Assembly: GCA_963665185.2 (NCBI GenBank)
Contig: CAXXPO010000006.1
Coordinates: forward strand, 28,120-92,119
Direction: 5' to 3'
DNA length: 64,000 bases
DNA from: G963665185 sp963665185
GTDB taxonomy: Bacteria; Desulfobacterota; Desulfovibrionia; Desulfovibrionales; Desulfovibrionaceae
The first letter of the stretch is position 1. The number at the start of each line of letters is the position of its first letter. Both the position numbers and the translations under genes were made by a program. The notes under the pieces are model-generated. The model was given only the letters and a program-made list of their open reading frames with translations, searched no databases and was not told the DNA's origin. This document shows, piece by piece, positions 35,805 to 44,323 of this stretch.

Positions 35805-38306
35805 ATGATTGGCATTGTAATCGTTTCGCACAGCCAGAAACTGGCCGAAGGCGTGATCGAGCTTGCCGGGCAGATGACCCGCGGATCTGTGGCCATGGAA
35901 GCCGCAGGCGGAATAGACGATCCGGAGAACCCGATCGGCACCGACCCCATGAAGGTCATGGCCGCCATCGAATCCGTGGCTGCCGCCTCCGAAGACGGCG
36001 TACTGGTCATAATGGACCTGGGCAGCGCACTCATGAGCGCGGAAACCGCCCTGGATTTTCTGCCGGACGATGTGAGGCAAAAGGTCCTCCTCTGTTCGGC
36101 TCCCATCGTGGAAGGAACCATGGCTGCGGCCGTACAGGCGTCTGTGGGGGCCTCCCTGCAGGAAGCAAGTGCCGAAGCCAATACGGCCCTGGACGTCAAG
36201 ATCCAACAGCTCGCCCCAGTTACCGGCGAAAGTGTCCACACTGCGCACAATGCACTGGAAACCGAACATGCAGGCGACGAACTGCAAGTGGAAATGCGCA
36301 TCGCCAACAAGTTGGGGCTGCATGCCCGACCCGCCGCCAAGCTGGTGTCCACAGCCGGAAGATTCCAGGCCAACATCCTGATCCGCAAAGGGGAACGATC
36401 GGCTTCCGCCAAAAGCATCAACCAGGTGGCTCTGCTTTCGGTCAAGCAGGGGGAGGACATCACCGTAACCGTTTCCGGCCCCGATGCACGGCAGGCCATC
36501 GACGCCCTGGTGGAACTGCATAAGGACAATTTCGGAGAACGGGACGAAGACATGGTTCAGGCCCCCTTGCAAGCCCCTGCCGGTGCCCGGACAGCGGACG
36601 GCCTCCTTGGCGGAATTCCGGCCTCCGGCGGGTATGCAGTGGGCACGGCGTATGTCCACAAGGCGACGCTTCCCAAAATCGAACGCAAGGAAATCGCCTC
36701 CCCTGAAAAGGAAACTGTACGGCTGGATCAGGCAATCGAGACCGCCCTTGCAGACATCGAAGCCTTGCAGCGGGAAACGGAAAAGACTTCCGGCAAGACC
36801 AATGCGGCCATCTTCGAGGTCCATGCCATGATCCTCGGCGATCAGGATATGCGGGACAAGGCCGTCGCCGTTCTTTCCTCGGAAAAAGTGAATGCCGAAT
36901 TTGCCTGGCTCGAGACCATGAACAAGCTGGCACAGGACTACCGCAATCTCGACGACACCTACATGCAGGCCCGCGCAGCCGATGTCCTGGACTGCGGGGG
37001 GCGCGTATTGCGCATACTCGCCGGAGAAAGGGAACAGGGCATACATCTTGAGGAAAAATCCATTCTCGTTGCCCACGACCTTACCCCGTCGGCCGTTGCC
37101 GGACTGGATTCGGACATGGTCATGGGAGTGATCACCGAAGTGGGCGGGGCAACCTCCCATACGGCCATTCTTTCGCGCTCCATGGGTATTCCCGCCGTCA
37201 TCGGCGTTGGAAAAGGCATTGAGCAGATAACGCCCGGAAAAATCGTCGCCATGGACGGTTTCACAGGAACGATCCAAATCGATCCAGACCAATCCGCCAT
37301 TGACTCGGCCGAGAAAAAACGAACCGCCTGGCATGCCGAACGCGAAACAGCCAAGGCCAAAGGAACCGCCCCCGCCAGAACTCTGGATGGCCGGGACATC
37401 ATGGTCATGGGAAATATCGGCATTCCGGCGGATGCCCCGCGCGCCCGTGAATTCGGGGCGGAAGGTGTGGGCCTTTTCCGCACCGAGTTTCTTTTCCTGG
37501 ACAGGGAAGAGGCCCCGGACGAAGACGAACAATTTGCAGCCTACGTGGATGCCGCCAAAGCCATGCAGGGAAGCCCGGTCATCATCCGCACGTTGGATAT
37601 CGGCGGCGATAAGCCGGTCAAATATCTGGACACGCCCAGAGAGGACAACCCCTTTCTGGGAGAACGCGGCGTACGCTTCTGCATGGCCCGGCCGGACCTG
37701 TTCCGCGTCCAGCTGCGCGCCTTGCTCCGCGCCGCAAGCCAAGAACGCATCTGGATCATGTACCCCATGATTTCGGATGCTGACGAGCTTTCCAATGTGC
37801 TGCACTTCCAGGCGCAGGTCCGGGAGGAACTCCTCAAGAACGGAGTGAAAATTTCGGACAGGATCAAAACCGGGATAATGATCGAAGTTCCGGCGGCGGT
37901 GGCTGTGGCCGACAAACTTGCCGCACTCAGCGACTTCTTCAGCATCGGAACCAACGACCTGACGCAGTACGTCATGGCGGCGGACAGGGGCAACACGGCT
38001 GTTTCCAAACTGTGCGACAGCCTCAACCCCGCCGTGCTGCGCATGATTGCCATGACCTGCAGCGCCGCCAAATCCGCCGGTATCGAGGTGGGCATGTGCG
38101 GAGAACTGGCCGGCAACGTCCGGGCCGTTCCCCTGCTTTTGGGGCTGGGCCTGGAAGAGCTGAGCATGAACGCGCCCGCTATTCCCGATGTGAAGGAAGC
38201 CATTCGCTCCGTCACCATGGACGACTGCACCGCCCTGGCACAAAAGGCACTGGCGGCGGGTTCCGGGGATGAGGTTCGTGAACTTCTGAAATACTCCGGC
38301 GAATGA
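35805..38306 (+). CDS. dhaM: DhaM-HPr-enzyme I fusion (PTS phosphoryl donor for Dha kinase)
   Basis: An 833-residue three-part protein. Residues 1-140 are a mannose-type EIIA domain (I-V-S-H-S-Q with His 9). Then comes a complete HPr (L-G-L-H-A-R-P-A, His 173), and the rest is enzyme I with the phospho-His motif G-G-A-T-S-H-T-A-I-L (about His 452) and the C-terminal PEP-binding barrel (G-T-N-D-L-T-Q-Y, G-M-C-G-E-L-A). It therefore carries phosphate from PEP to DhaL-ADP without other PTS proteins. Start at 35805 follows GGAG; the upstream frame is unsupported. In E. coli DhaM the enzyme I part is truncated; here it appears full length. Confidence 0.95.
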   Translation: MIGIVIVSHSQKLAEGVIELAGQMTRGSVAMEAAGGIDDPENPIGTDPMKVMAAIESVAAASEDGVLVIMDLGSALMSAETALDFLPDDVRQKVLLCSAPIVEGTMAAAVQASVGASLQEASAEANTALDVKIQQLAPVTGESVHTAHNALETEHAGDELQVEMRIANKLGLHARPAAKLVSTAGRFQANILIRKGERSASAKSINQVALLSVKQGEDITVTVSGPDARQAIDALVELHKDNFGERDEDMVQAPLQAPAGARTADGLLGGIPASGGYAVGTAYVHKATLPKIERKEIASPEKETVRLDQAIETALADIEALQRETEKTSGKTNAAIFEVHAMILGDQDMRDKAVAVLSSEKVNAEFAWLETMNKLAQDYRNLDDTYMQARAADVLDCGGRVLRILAGEREQGIHLEEKSILVAHDLTPSAVAGLDSDMVMGVITEVGGATSHTAILSRSMGIPAVIGVGKGIEQITPGKIVAMDGFTGTIQIDPDQSAIDSAEKKRTAWHAERETAKAKGTAPARTLDGRDIMVMGNIGIPADAPRAREFGAEGVGLFRTEFLFLDREEAPDEDEQFAAYVDAAKAMQGSPVIIRTLDIGGDKPVKYLDTPREDNPFLGERGVRFCMARPDLFRVQLRALLRAASQERIWIMYPMISDADELSNVLHFQAQVREELLKNGVKISDRIKTGIMIEVPAAVAVADKLAALSDFFSIGTNDLTQYVMAADRGNTAVSKLCDSLNPAVLRMIAMTCSAAKSAGIEVGMCGELAGNVRAVPLLLGLGLEELSMNAPAIPDVKEAIRSVTMDDCTALAQKALAAGSGDEVRELLKYSGE

Positions 38307-38339
38307 TTCCGAACAGGACAAAACAGGGAGATTTCCCAT

Positions 38340-38378
38340 AAAAAAGCCGGCTTTGGGACCGCTCCCCAAAGCCGGCTT
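38340..38378 (-). terminator. Strong hairpin after dhaM
   Basis: AAGCCGGCTTTGGG and CCCAAAGCCGGCTT are 14-base perfect arms. The T run (six) is on the minus strand, so it ends the transcript of the YrdC-like gene most effectively; it may also stop dhaM messages. Confidence 0.75.
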
Positions 38379-38728
38379 CCTGTAAAAGAAGGAAGGAAGG
38401 TTACGCTGATTAGTTCTTAGCAATATGCGGGCCAAAAGATGGAGACTGTTTTCTTTTTCTTTCTTTTCCTTGCCAGACAAGGGGTTAACGTATTTTTCCT
38501 TCCCTCATCCTTACGAATCTCACGGCCTTCCCATGTACAAAATATTAAACCGTTTCAGCCAACCTCCCGGAAAGACGGCCTGGGAAGTAAAAAAAATTGA
38601 ACATGCCCTTTTTCCCGACTCTCCAGACAAAACGCTTGGATGGTACCGGGAAAGACCGCAGGCAGATCTTTTGCCCGCATGTTCCGGGGAGAGCGACATC
38701 CCTCCTCACGAACCAAAGAAAAAACGTG
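38379..38728. other. Intergenic stretch between dhaM and the YrdC-like gene
   Basis: About 350 bases. A plus-strand frame (38425-38745, or from ATG 38533) has no ribosome site and runs into the YrdC-like gene on the other strand, so it is not called. This is probably the 3' untranslated part of the minus-strand transcript. Confidence 0.5.
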
Positions 38729-39331
38729 TCAGGAGAAAATGGTGAAACCGGCTTTTTTCAGAGCAGCGGCCGTAACTGCCCCTTGACGCAGGATGCACAC
38801 CCGGTCCGTGCCCATACACCTCACGACCGTGGACGGCAGGCCGCCGGAAGGCCAGGGCTTGTCCAGCACGGCCAGGGCCACACGCCCAACAAGGGAGGGG
38901 TCGAGTTCCTGCGGCTTACCCGCGCCGGGTTTTCCGCTGGCATTGGCACTGGTGGCGATAAGAGGGACCCCGGATTCAAGGCATAAGCGCGAGGCAATGG
39001 GATGGGCGGTCCAACGCACGGAGGTGAACCCGCGTTCGTCATGCAATTGGTGGGGCAGTTTTTTTCCTGCGCGAACCAGAATGGACAGTGGTCCGGGCCA
39101 AAAATTCCGGGCCAGATGAACCAGAGCCTTGGATACCCAGCCCGTGACCATGTCCAGCTGTTCCATACTGCCGACGATCACGGGAAGGGGTTTGTCGGCT
39201 GGCCGGCCTTTGATCCGGACTATCTCGTCTGCAACCCCCTGGTCGAATGCGCTCCCGCCAATGGCATAAAGCGTTTCCGTGGGGTATATGAGACATTTTC
39301 CCTGTTTGATTACTTCGGCAGCGTTTTGCAT
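38729..39331 (-). CDS. Sua5/YciO/YrdC-family protein
   Basis: A 200-residue single-domain member of the family whose founder makes threonylcarbamoyl-AMP for the t6A modification of tRNA. The family pattern is clear: Y-P-T-E-T-L-Y-A-I-G near the start, I-K-x-R-P-x-x-K-P-L, W-P-G-P-L-S-I-L, and S-A-N-A-S-G. The K-R-S/T nucleotide-binding pattern of true TsaC is partly present (I-K-G-R-P-A-D-K-P-L-P-V). It may be the TsaC enzyme or a YciO-type paralogue; the sequence alone does not decide. ATG 39331 matches the family's N-terminus. Confidence 0.88.
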   Translation of the reverse strand: MQNAAEVIKQGKCLIYPTETLYAIGGSAFDQGVADEIVRIKGRPADKPLPVIVGSMEQLDMVTGWVSKALVHLARNFWPGPLSILVRAGKKLPHQLHDERGFTSVRWTAHPIASRLCLESGVPLIATSANASGKPGAGKPQELDPSLVGRVALAVLDKPWPSGGLPSTVVRCMGTDRVCILRQGAVTAAALKKAGFTIFS

Positions 39332-39617
39332 GGGCGCTCTCTCATAAGGTATCCGAAAAAGGCATTGCCGTTTCAACTGCTTTTTTTCGAAGGATCGCTG
39401 CGCCGGAAAAATTAATTTCCCGGCTTGCTTCAGCGCTTTCAGCGGCGCGGCGGTTCTTGTGAACCGTCATTCGTGACATGTCAATGATGTCTGAGGATTT
39501 GAAGAACGCGACACTAGCACAGGAGGCAAGGGGCATAAAGAGGAAACTCACAAAGCCCACGGTTTACGAGGCACAAAGTACTATACCCTCGCCCATGGAA
39601 CGCCCCGCAGAGGACGC

Positions 39618-40208
39618 CTAGCGGTTGCTCCATGTCTCGAACAGGGATTCCATTTCCTCGGGCGAAAGCGTCGGGGAATCGTACATTCCCTTGGCCATAC
39701 GCTGGCGGAAGGCTTCGTACAAAACCAAGGCGGCAGCCACGGAAACATTGAAGCTGGGAACCATGCCCATCATGGGAATGTACACTTCTCCATCGGCAGC
39801 AGCTTCCAGTTCCGGCCGGATGCCCGAATGTTCATTGCTCAGGATCACTGCGGTGGGCTTGCTCAGATCCCAGTCGGACAGCGGTTTTGCCCGCTCCGCA
39901 AACCCGGTGGTCAGGATGGTCATATCCTGGTGGCGCAATTGCTCCACAAGACTTCCGGCTTCGGAATGACGGTTTCGCTCAACCCATTTCAGGGCCGAGG
40001 CCGAGGACTTCCTGCCCAGTTGTGGAAAGGCCGACGTGGTGTAATACAAGTGCACCTGCCCCACGCCGAAGGCGTCGCAGGAACGCAGTATGGCCGAAAC
40101 ATTGTGCGGATCCCACACATTGTCGATAACCAGGGTGAAATCCTTCTGGCGTTTCTCCAGAACCTGTCTGATCCGCTTTTTTCTTTGGTCTGAAATAACT
40201 TCGCGCAT
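39618..40208 (-). CDS. trmH: tRNA/rRNA 2'-O-methyltransferase, TrmH (SpoU) type
   Basis: A 196-residue SPOUT methyltransferase. Motif 1 is D-N-V-W-D-P-H-N-V-S-A-I-L-R-S with the catalytic Arg. The knot forms at A-V-I-L-S-N-E-H-S-G-I and I-P-M-M-G-M-V-P-S-F-N-V-S-V-A-A-A-L. This arrangement matches TrmH, which methylates the ribose of G18 in tRNA. The start at 40208 begins right before a basic N-terminal helix typical of TrmH. It is monocistronic. Other SpoU enzymes are possible but less similar. Confidence 0.88.
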   Translation of the reverse strand: MREVISDQRKKRIRQVLEKRQKDFTLVIDNVWDPHNVSAILRSCDAFGVGQVHLYYTTSAFPQLGRKSSASALKWVERNRHSEAGSLVEQLRHQDMTILTTGFAERAKPLSDWDLSKPTAVILSNEHSGIRPELEAAADGEVYIPMMGMVPSFNVSVAAALVLYEAFRQRMAKGMYDSPTLSPEEMESLFETWSNR

Positions 40209-40308
40209 GGTGCGCGTTGTATAGCAGATGTTTCCGGCAGGCAAGCCGACGGCCCGCCTCACCGGAAAACAATAAAAAACAGTCCTGCGTCCCTTGATGA
40301 AAAACGCC

Positions 40309-41316
40309 TCAGCAGATACGCGGCAACTGCTCGCCTTCCAACATGTTCATCAGCCGTTTGCCGCCAAGCGGAGTCTGCAGCACGGTCTTGCCGGGATTTT
40401 CCTCGGTCATGCTTCCGATGCGGCAGGCGTTGCTCCCGAGCTCGTCGGCGCGCATGATCGCCAGGGCCTGCTCGGCCTTGTCCTCGGGAAGAATGCACAG
40501 GAACTTGCCTTCGTTGGCAAGGTAGAGCGGATCCAACCCCAAAAAGGAACACCCCGACCGCACTGCATCGGTGATGGGCAGCAGGGATTCTTCGATAAGA
40601 CAGCCGCAGCCGGACTTTTCCGTGATTTCATTGATGGTGGTAGCCAGTCCGCCCCGGGTGGGGTCGCGCAGCACGTGAATTTCCGGGATGGCCCGTACCA
40701 GTTTCAGCAGCAGGTGGTTCAAAGCCGCGGAATCGCTCTGCACCGGCGCTTCAAAGTTCAGCCCTTCACGATACGAAAGAATGGTCAGACCATGGTCGCC
40801 CATGGTTCCGCTGACCAGCAGGGCATCGCCGGGACGAGCACGATCCGCACTGGGCGAAGGATCGACAACAATAGGGCCTATGCCCGTGGTGTTGATGAAA
40901 ATCTTGTCCACCGCCCCTCTGGGCACGACCTTGGTATCGCCGGTCACGATCTCCACTCCGGCATGTCGGGCGGCCGCGGCCATGGACACCACTATGCGTT
41001 CCAGGTCGGCCATGGGCAGCCCCTCCTCAATGATGAAGCCGCAGGTGAGATATTTCGGCTCCGCCCCCAGCATGGCCACGTCGTTGACCGTGCCGTGCAC
41101 GGCCAGGGAGCCGATGTCGCCGCCCGGAAAAAAGATAGGGTCCACCGTGAAGCTGTCCGTGGACATGGCCAGAGGCCCGGACAGTTCGATGCGGGCCGCA
41201 TCGTTGAGGCGGTTGAGTTCCGGGTTGTCGAAATTGCGCACAAACAGTTCGCTGACCAGCCGCTGTGATGCCCGGCCTCCACTGCCATAGTCCAAAAGAA
41301 CCTTTGTCTCGCTCAT
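40309..41316 (-). CDS. hypE: [NiFe]-hydrogenase maturation protein HypE
   Basis: 335 residues ending in P-R-I-C, the C-terminal tail whose cysteine is carbamoylated by HypF and dehydrated to thiocyanate, giving CN for the Fe(CN)2CO group. D-Y-G-S-G-G-R-A-S opens the protein and the AIRS-type ATP-binding G-D-T-K-V-V and G-D-A-L-L-V-S-G-T-M-G-D-H-G follow. ATG 41316 fits the family start. It lies 126 bases downstream of hypD, same strand; HypD and HypE act together. Confidence 0.96.
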   Translation of the reverse strand: MSETKVLLDYGSGGRASQRLVSELFVRNFDNPELNRLNDAARIELSGPLAMSTDSFTVDPIFFPGGDIGSLAVHGTVNDVAMLGAEPKYLTCGFIIEEGLPMADLERIVVSMAAAARHAGVEIVTGDTKVVPRGAVDKIFINTTGIGPIVVDPSPSADRARPGDALLVSGTMGDHGLTILSYREGLNFEAPVQSDSAALNHLLLKLVRAIPEIHVLRDPTRGGLATTINEITEKSGCGCLIEESLLPITDAVRSGCSFLGLDPLYLANEGKFLCILPEDKAEQALAIMRADELGSNACRIGSMTEENPGKTVLQTPLGGKRLMNMLEGEQLPRIC

Positions 41317-41442
41317 GATCGGAACCTCTGCTTCATATCGCCCCAGGATGGCGGCGGGTGATTCAAAATGAAAGACGGGCTGCAACGGCAGCCGGAACAC
41401 CACACACGCGGACGGTTTGAAGGCCCCTCCGCGAGTTTCCAG

Positions 41443-42528
41443 CTATTCCGTGGAATACTTGTAATACGCGGCGCAGGACCCTTCCGTGGAAACCATGCAC
41501 GGCCCCACGGGGTTGGCCGGAGTGCACGCCTTGCGGAACAGGGGGCACTGGTTGGGCCGCATCTTGCCCTTGAGCACTTCGCCGCACATGCACCCCTTGA
41601 TGGGCTGCACATCGTTGAGTTCCAGCCCCAACGCCCGCAATGCGTCAAAGTCCCGATAGGCTTCTGAAAAAACAAGGCCGCTGCCGGGAATCCTGCCTAT
41701 GCCCCGCCACAAGGCGTCGGAAGGGGAAAAAACCTCGTTCATTATGGCAATGGCCGTGGGATTGCCGTTCTCGGCAACCACGCGGGTGTACTGGTTGGCC
41801 ACCCGGGGGGCACCGGAATTCTTCATGCGCACCAGCATGAGCAGGGATTGCAGGATGTCCGAAGGTTCGAATCCGCCGACAACGGCGGGAAGTTTGTATT
41901 CATCGGCCAGAAAGGCATACGGGGGCAGGCCGATTACGGCAGAAACATGGCCCGGCAGAATGAATCCTTCGATATTCATATCCGAATCGTCCAGGAGCAC
42001 GCGCAGGGCCGGAGGAACCAGCTTGTGGAAAGACAGCACCTTGAAATTCGTCAGGCCCCGTTCCCGTGCGGTCTTGACCGTGGCGGCAATGGCCGGAGCC
42101 GTGGTTTCAAATCCCACACCGATGAAGACCACGGTGTCGCCGGGGTTGTCCCCGGCCAGGTCGAGCGCGTCAAAAGGCGAATAGACCACCTTGATCCGCG
42201 CCCCTTCGGCCTGGGCGGTCTTGAGATTCAATCCTCCGGGGCCGGGAACCTTCATCAGGTCGCCGAACGTGGCCAGGATGACCTTGTCCATGGCGGCAAT
42301 CCGCAGATAGGCGTCCACCTCCGCATCGTGGGTGACGCACACCGGACAGCCCGGCCCGGTAAGATGGGTGACGTTTCCGGGCAGCAGGGAATGCAGTCCG
42401 CTCTGAAAAATGGAAACCGTATGGGTTCCACAGACTTCCATGAATTTAAAGCCTGTACATTCCTGTTCCAGGTGACGCAACAGGCCCTTGCAAAGCTCCG
42501 GATCTCTGAAGGAGTCGAAGAGGCTCAC
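41443..42528 (-). CDS. hypD: [NiFe]-hydrogenase maturation protein HypD
   Basis: About 361 residues from a GTG at 42528. HypD is the iron-sulfur scaffold on which Fe(CN)2CO is built with HypC. Conserved blocks are M-E-V-C-G-T-H-T, G-P-G-C-P-V-C-V-T and the C-terminal cluster-binding C-M-C-G-E-V-L-K-G and C-P-L-F-x-x-x-C-T-P. The start is inferred from family length; the frame remains open upstream. hypE follows. The other hyp genes and any hydrogenase are outside the window. Confidence 0.95.
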   Translation of the reverse strand: MSLFDSFRDPELCKGLLRHLEQECTGFKFMEVCGTHTVSIFQSGLHSLLPGNVTHLTGPGCPVCVTHDAEVDAYLRIAAMDKVILATFGDLMKVPGPGGLNLKTAQAEGARIKVVYSPFDALDLAGDNPGDTVVFIGVGFETTAPAIAATVKTARERGLTNFKVLSFHKLVPPALRVLLDDSDMNIEGFILPGHVSAVIGLPPYAFLADEYKLPAVVGGFEPSDILQSLLMLVRMKNSGAPRVANQYTRVVAENGNPTAIAIMNEVFSPSDALWRGIGRIPGSGLVFSEAYRDFDALRALGLELNDVQPIKGCMCGEVLKGKMRPNQCPLFRKACTPANPVGPCMVSTEGSCAAYYKYSTE

Positions 42529-42780
42529 GGACAACCGCCTTGTTTTTCGTTGTACAACGGGGTATGCGCCTGGGCGCGAAGTCCGGGCACAATATCCCCG
42601 CCCCGCCATTTTTGCAAATAGACCACCCCATGGCTATTTGCCTGAAAAAAGGATATAAGAACTCCGGCATCTTTGAACACTCTCGGAGCATCCCGACGCC
42701 GCACCACGATGTCGGCGCACGGACGATGCTTTTTCCGAAATATCGCCGAAAAGAATTGGCCACCGCGACACAGGTTCTCC

Positions 42781-43434
42781 ATGCAGCAATCCCAACAAAA
42801 CAACTATCAAGGCTCCCTCACGCGCTACGGCGAGACACAGGCCTCAATCTGCCCGTTTGCCAGTGTGCCGGACGCAGGCTGGCACGTTCCCGACGACGAG
42901 GAGTGCCTGGCCTTGTGGGACCGCTATTCCATGCCCGCACACATCCGGGAGCATAGCCTGGCCGTGGCCCATGTGGCCAGAGTAATGGCCCTCCGCGCCA
43001 GGGACCTGGGGCATGAAGTCGACGTGCAACTGACCTATGCCAGCGGCCTGCTGCACGACATCGCCAAAATTTACACCATCGAACACGGTGGCAGCCATGC
43101 CCAGATCGGCGCGGCCTGGATGGTGGAAGCCACGGGCAATCCCCTTCTGGGACAGGCCGTGGCGCACCATGTATACTGGCCTTTCGAACTCGACGCCCAC
43201 CGCCACTTTCTGCCGATGGCCATCATCTATGCGGACAAACGGGTCATGCACAACAATATAGTTTCCGTGGGCAGGCGTTTCACCGACTTGCTGGAACGCT
43301 ACGGCAAAACCGACGAGCTCAAAGCAAAAATAATGCTCAACCTGGAGCAAACCCTGGCCCTGCAAAAATGTCTCGGCACATACCTCGAGGTGAATCTCAA
43401 TGCATATACTTTTGATAGCGGGCGGATGGTCTGA
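42781..43434 (+). CDS. HD-domain phosphohydrolase
   Basis: A 217-residue protein with H-S-L-A-V-A-H-V, L-L-H-D-I-A-K-I (metal-binding His-Asp pair) and H-A-Q-I-G-A-A. These are HD superfamily landmarks of nucleotide or phosphate hydrolases; similar stand-alone proteins include YqeK-like and deoxynucleotide-type enzymes. The substrate is unknown. The start has only a weak ribosome site. It overlaps ddl by 35 bases, making it the first gene of the HD-ddl-waaA-kdsB-carA run. Confidence 0.82.
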   Translation: MQQSQQNNYQGSLTRYGETQASICPFASVPDAGWHVPDDEECLALWDRYSMPAHIREHSLAVAHVARVMALRARDLGHEVDVQLTYASGLLHDIAKIYTIEHGGSHAQIGAAWMVEATGNPLLGQAVAHHVYWPFELDAHRHFLPMAIIYADKRVMHNNIVSVGRRFTDLLERYGKTDELKAKIMLNLEQTLALQKCLGTYLEVNLNAYTFDSGRMV

Positions 43435-44323
43435 AGAACGGGCAGTATCCCTGTCCGGCGGCAAACAGATTGAAACCGCACTGCAACGGCTTGGGCACAC
43501 AATTACCCGGCTCGATCCCCAGAAAGACCTGGCCCGTTTCATGGAGCTGGCCACAAAACACGACTTCGCCTTCATCAACCTGCATGGTTCCCCCGGTGAG
43601 GACGGCCTGTTCCAGGCCATGCTGGAGGAAGCGGGCTGTCCCTACCAGGGAGCCAGCCCAAAGGCATCCTTTCTGTCGCTGAACAAGGCCGCTGCCAAAT
43701 TAATTTACGAAACCAGCGGACTGCCAACGCCCGCCTGGGATTTCCTTCCCGCCCCGCCGAACAACGGATGGACCCCGGCCCTGAATTTCCCTGTCATCGT
43801 CAAGCCCAATGACGGAGGATCCAGCATCGGCATGAGCATCGTGCGTTCGCCCGAGGCCCTGCCTGCCGCGCTCAAGATAGTTTTCGACGCGGGCAAGGAG
43901 GCGCTGGTGGAGGAACTGGTGCAGGGAATTGAAATGACCTGCGCCGTACTGGGCGACGAGGCTCTGCCCCCCATTCTCATCAAGCCCAACCTGTGCACCG
44001 ACTTTTTCGACTACGCCAGCAAATACGAGCAGGGCGGGGCCGACGAAATATGCCCCGCACCGGTGGCCCAGGAGCTGAACCACCAAATAATGGACATGGC
44101 CCTGAAAGCGCACCGCGCCCTGGGAATCGACGGGTACAGCCGTACGGATTTCATGGTTCGCTCGGGCCGGGAACCTTTGTGCATCGAAACCAACACCCTG
44201 CCCGGCATGACTCCCACCAGCCTGGTTCCCAAGGCCGCGGCCGCCACAGGCATGTCCTTTGACGACCTCATTGCCCGACTTATCGAACTGGGAATGAAAA
44301 AACACGGAAGAAAAAACGCCTGA
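43400..44323 (+). CDS. ddl: D-alanine--D-alanine ligase
   Basis: A 307-residue ATP-grasp enzyme that makes D-Ala-D-Ala for peptidoglycan. The N-terminal G-G-W-S-E-E-R-A-V-S-L-S-G, H-G-S-P-G-E-D-G, K-P-N-D-G-G-S-S-I-G-M-S and C-terminal D-G-Y-S-R-T-D-F-M and E-T-N-T-L-P-G-M-T motifs are all present. It starts inside the HD gene and ends overlapping waaA by one base, so translation is coupled on both sides. Confidence 0.97.
   Translation: MHILLIAGGWSEERAVSLSGGKQIETALQRLGHTITRLDPQKDLARFMELATKHDFAFINLHGSPGEDGLFQAMLEEAGCPYQGASPKASFLSLNKAAAKLIYETSGLPTPAWDFLPAPPNNGWTPALNFPVIVKPNDGGSSIGMSIVRSPEALPAALKIVFDAGKEALVEELVQGIEMTCAVLGDEALPPILIKPNLCTDFFDYASKYEQGGADEICPAPVAQELNHQIMDMALKAHRALGIDGYSRTDFMVRSGREPLCIETNTLPGMTPTSLVPKAAAATGMSFDDLIARLIELGMKKHGRKNA

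Noticed and set aside
35751..38480. A 909-codon open frame antisense to dhaM
   Set aside because: It is a shadow of the dhaM coding sequence, with no ribosome site or domain; the plus strand has three clear PTS domains.
38425..38745. Plus-strand frame of 106 codons after dhaM
   Set aside because: No ribosome site, no domain, and it runs into the minus-strand YrdC-like gene.
41860..41885. GGTTCGAATCCG resembling a tRNA T-arm
   Set aside because: It lies inside hypD, without acceptor or anticodon arms around it. No tRNA was found in the window.
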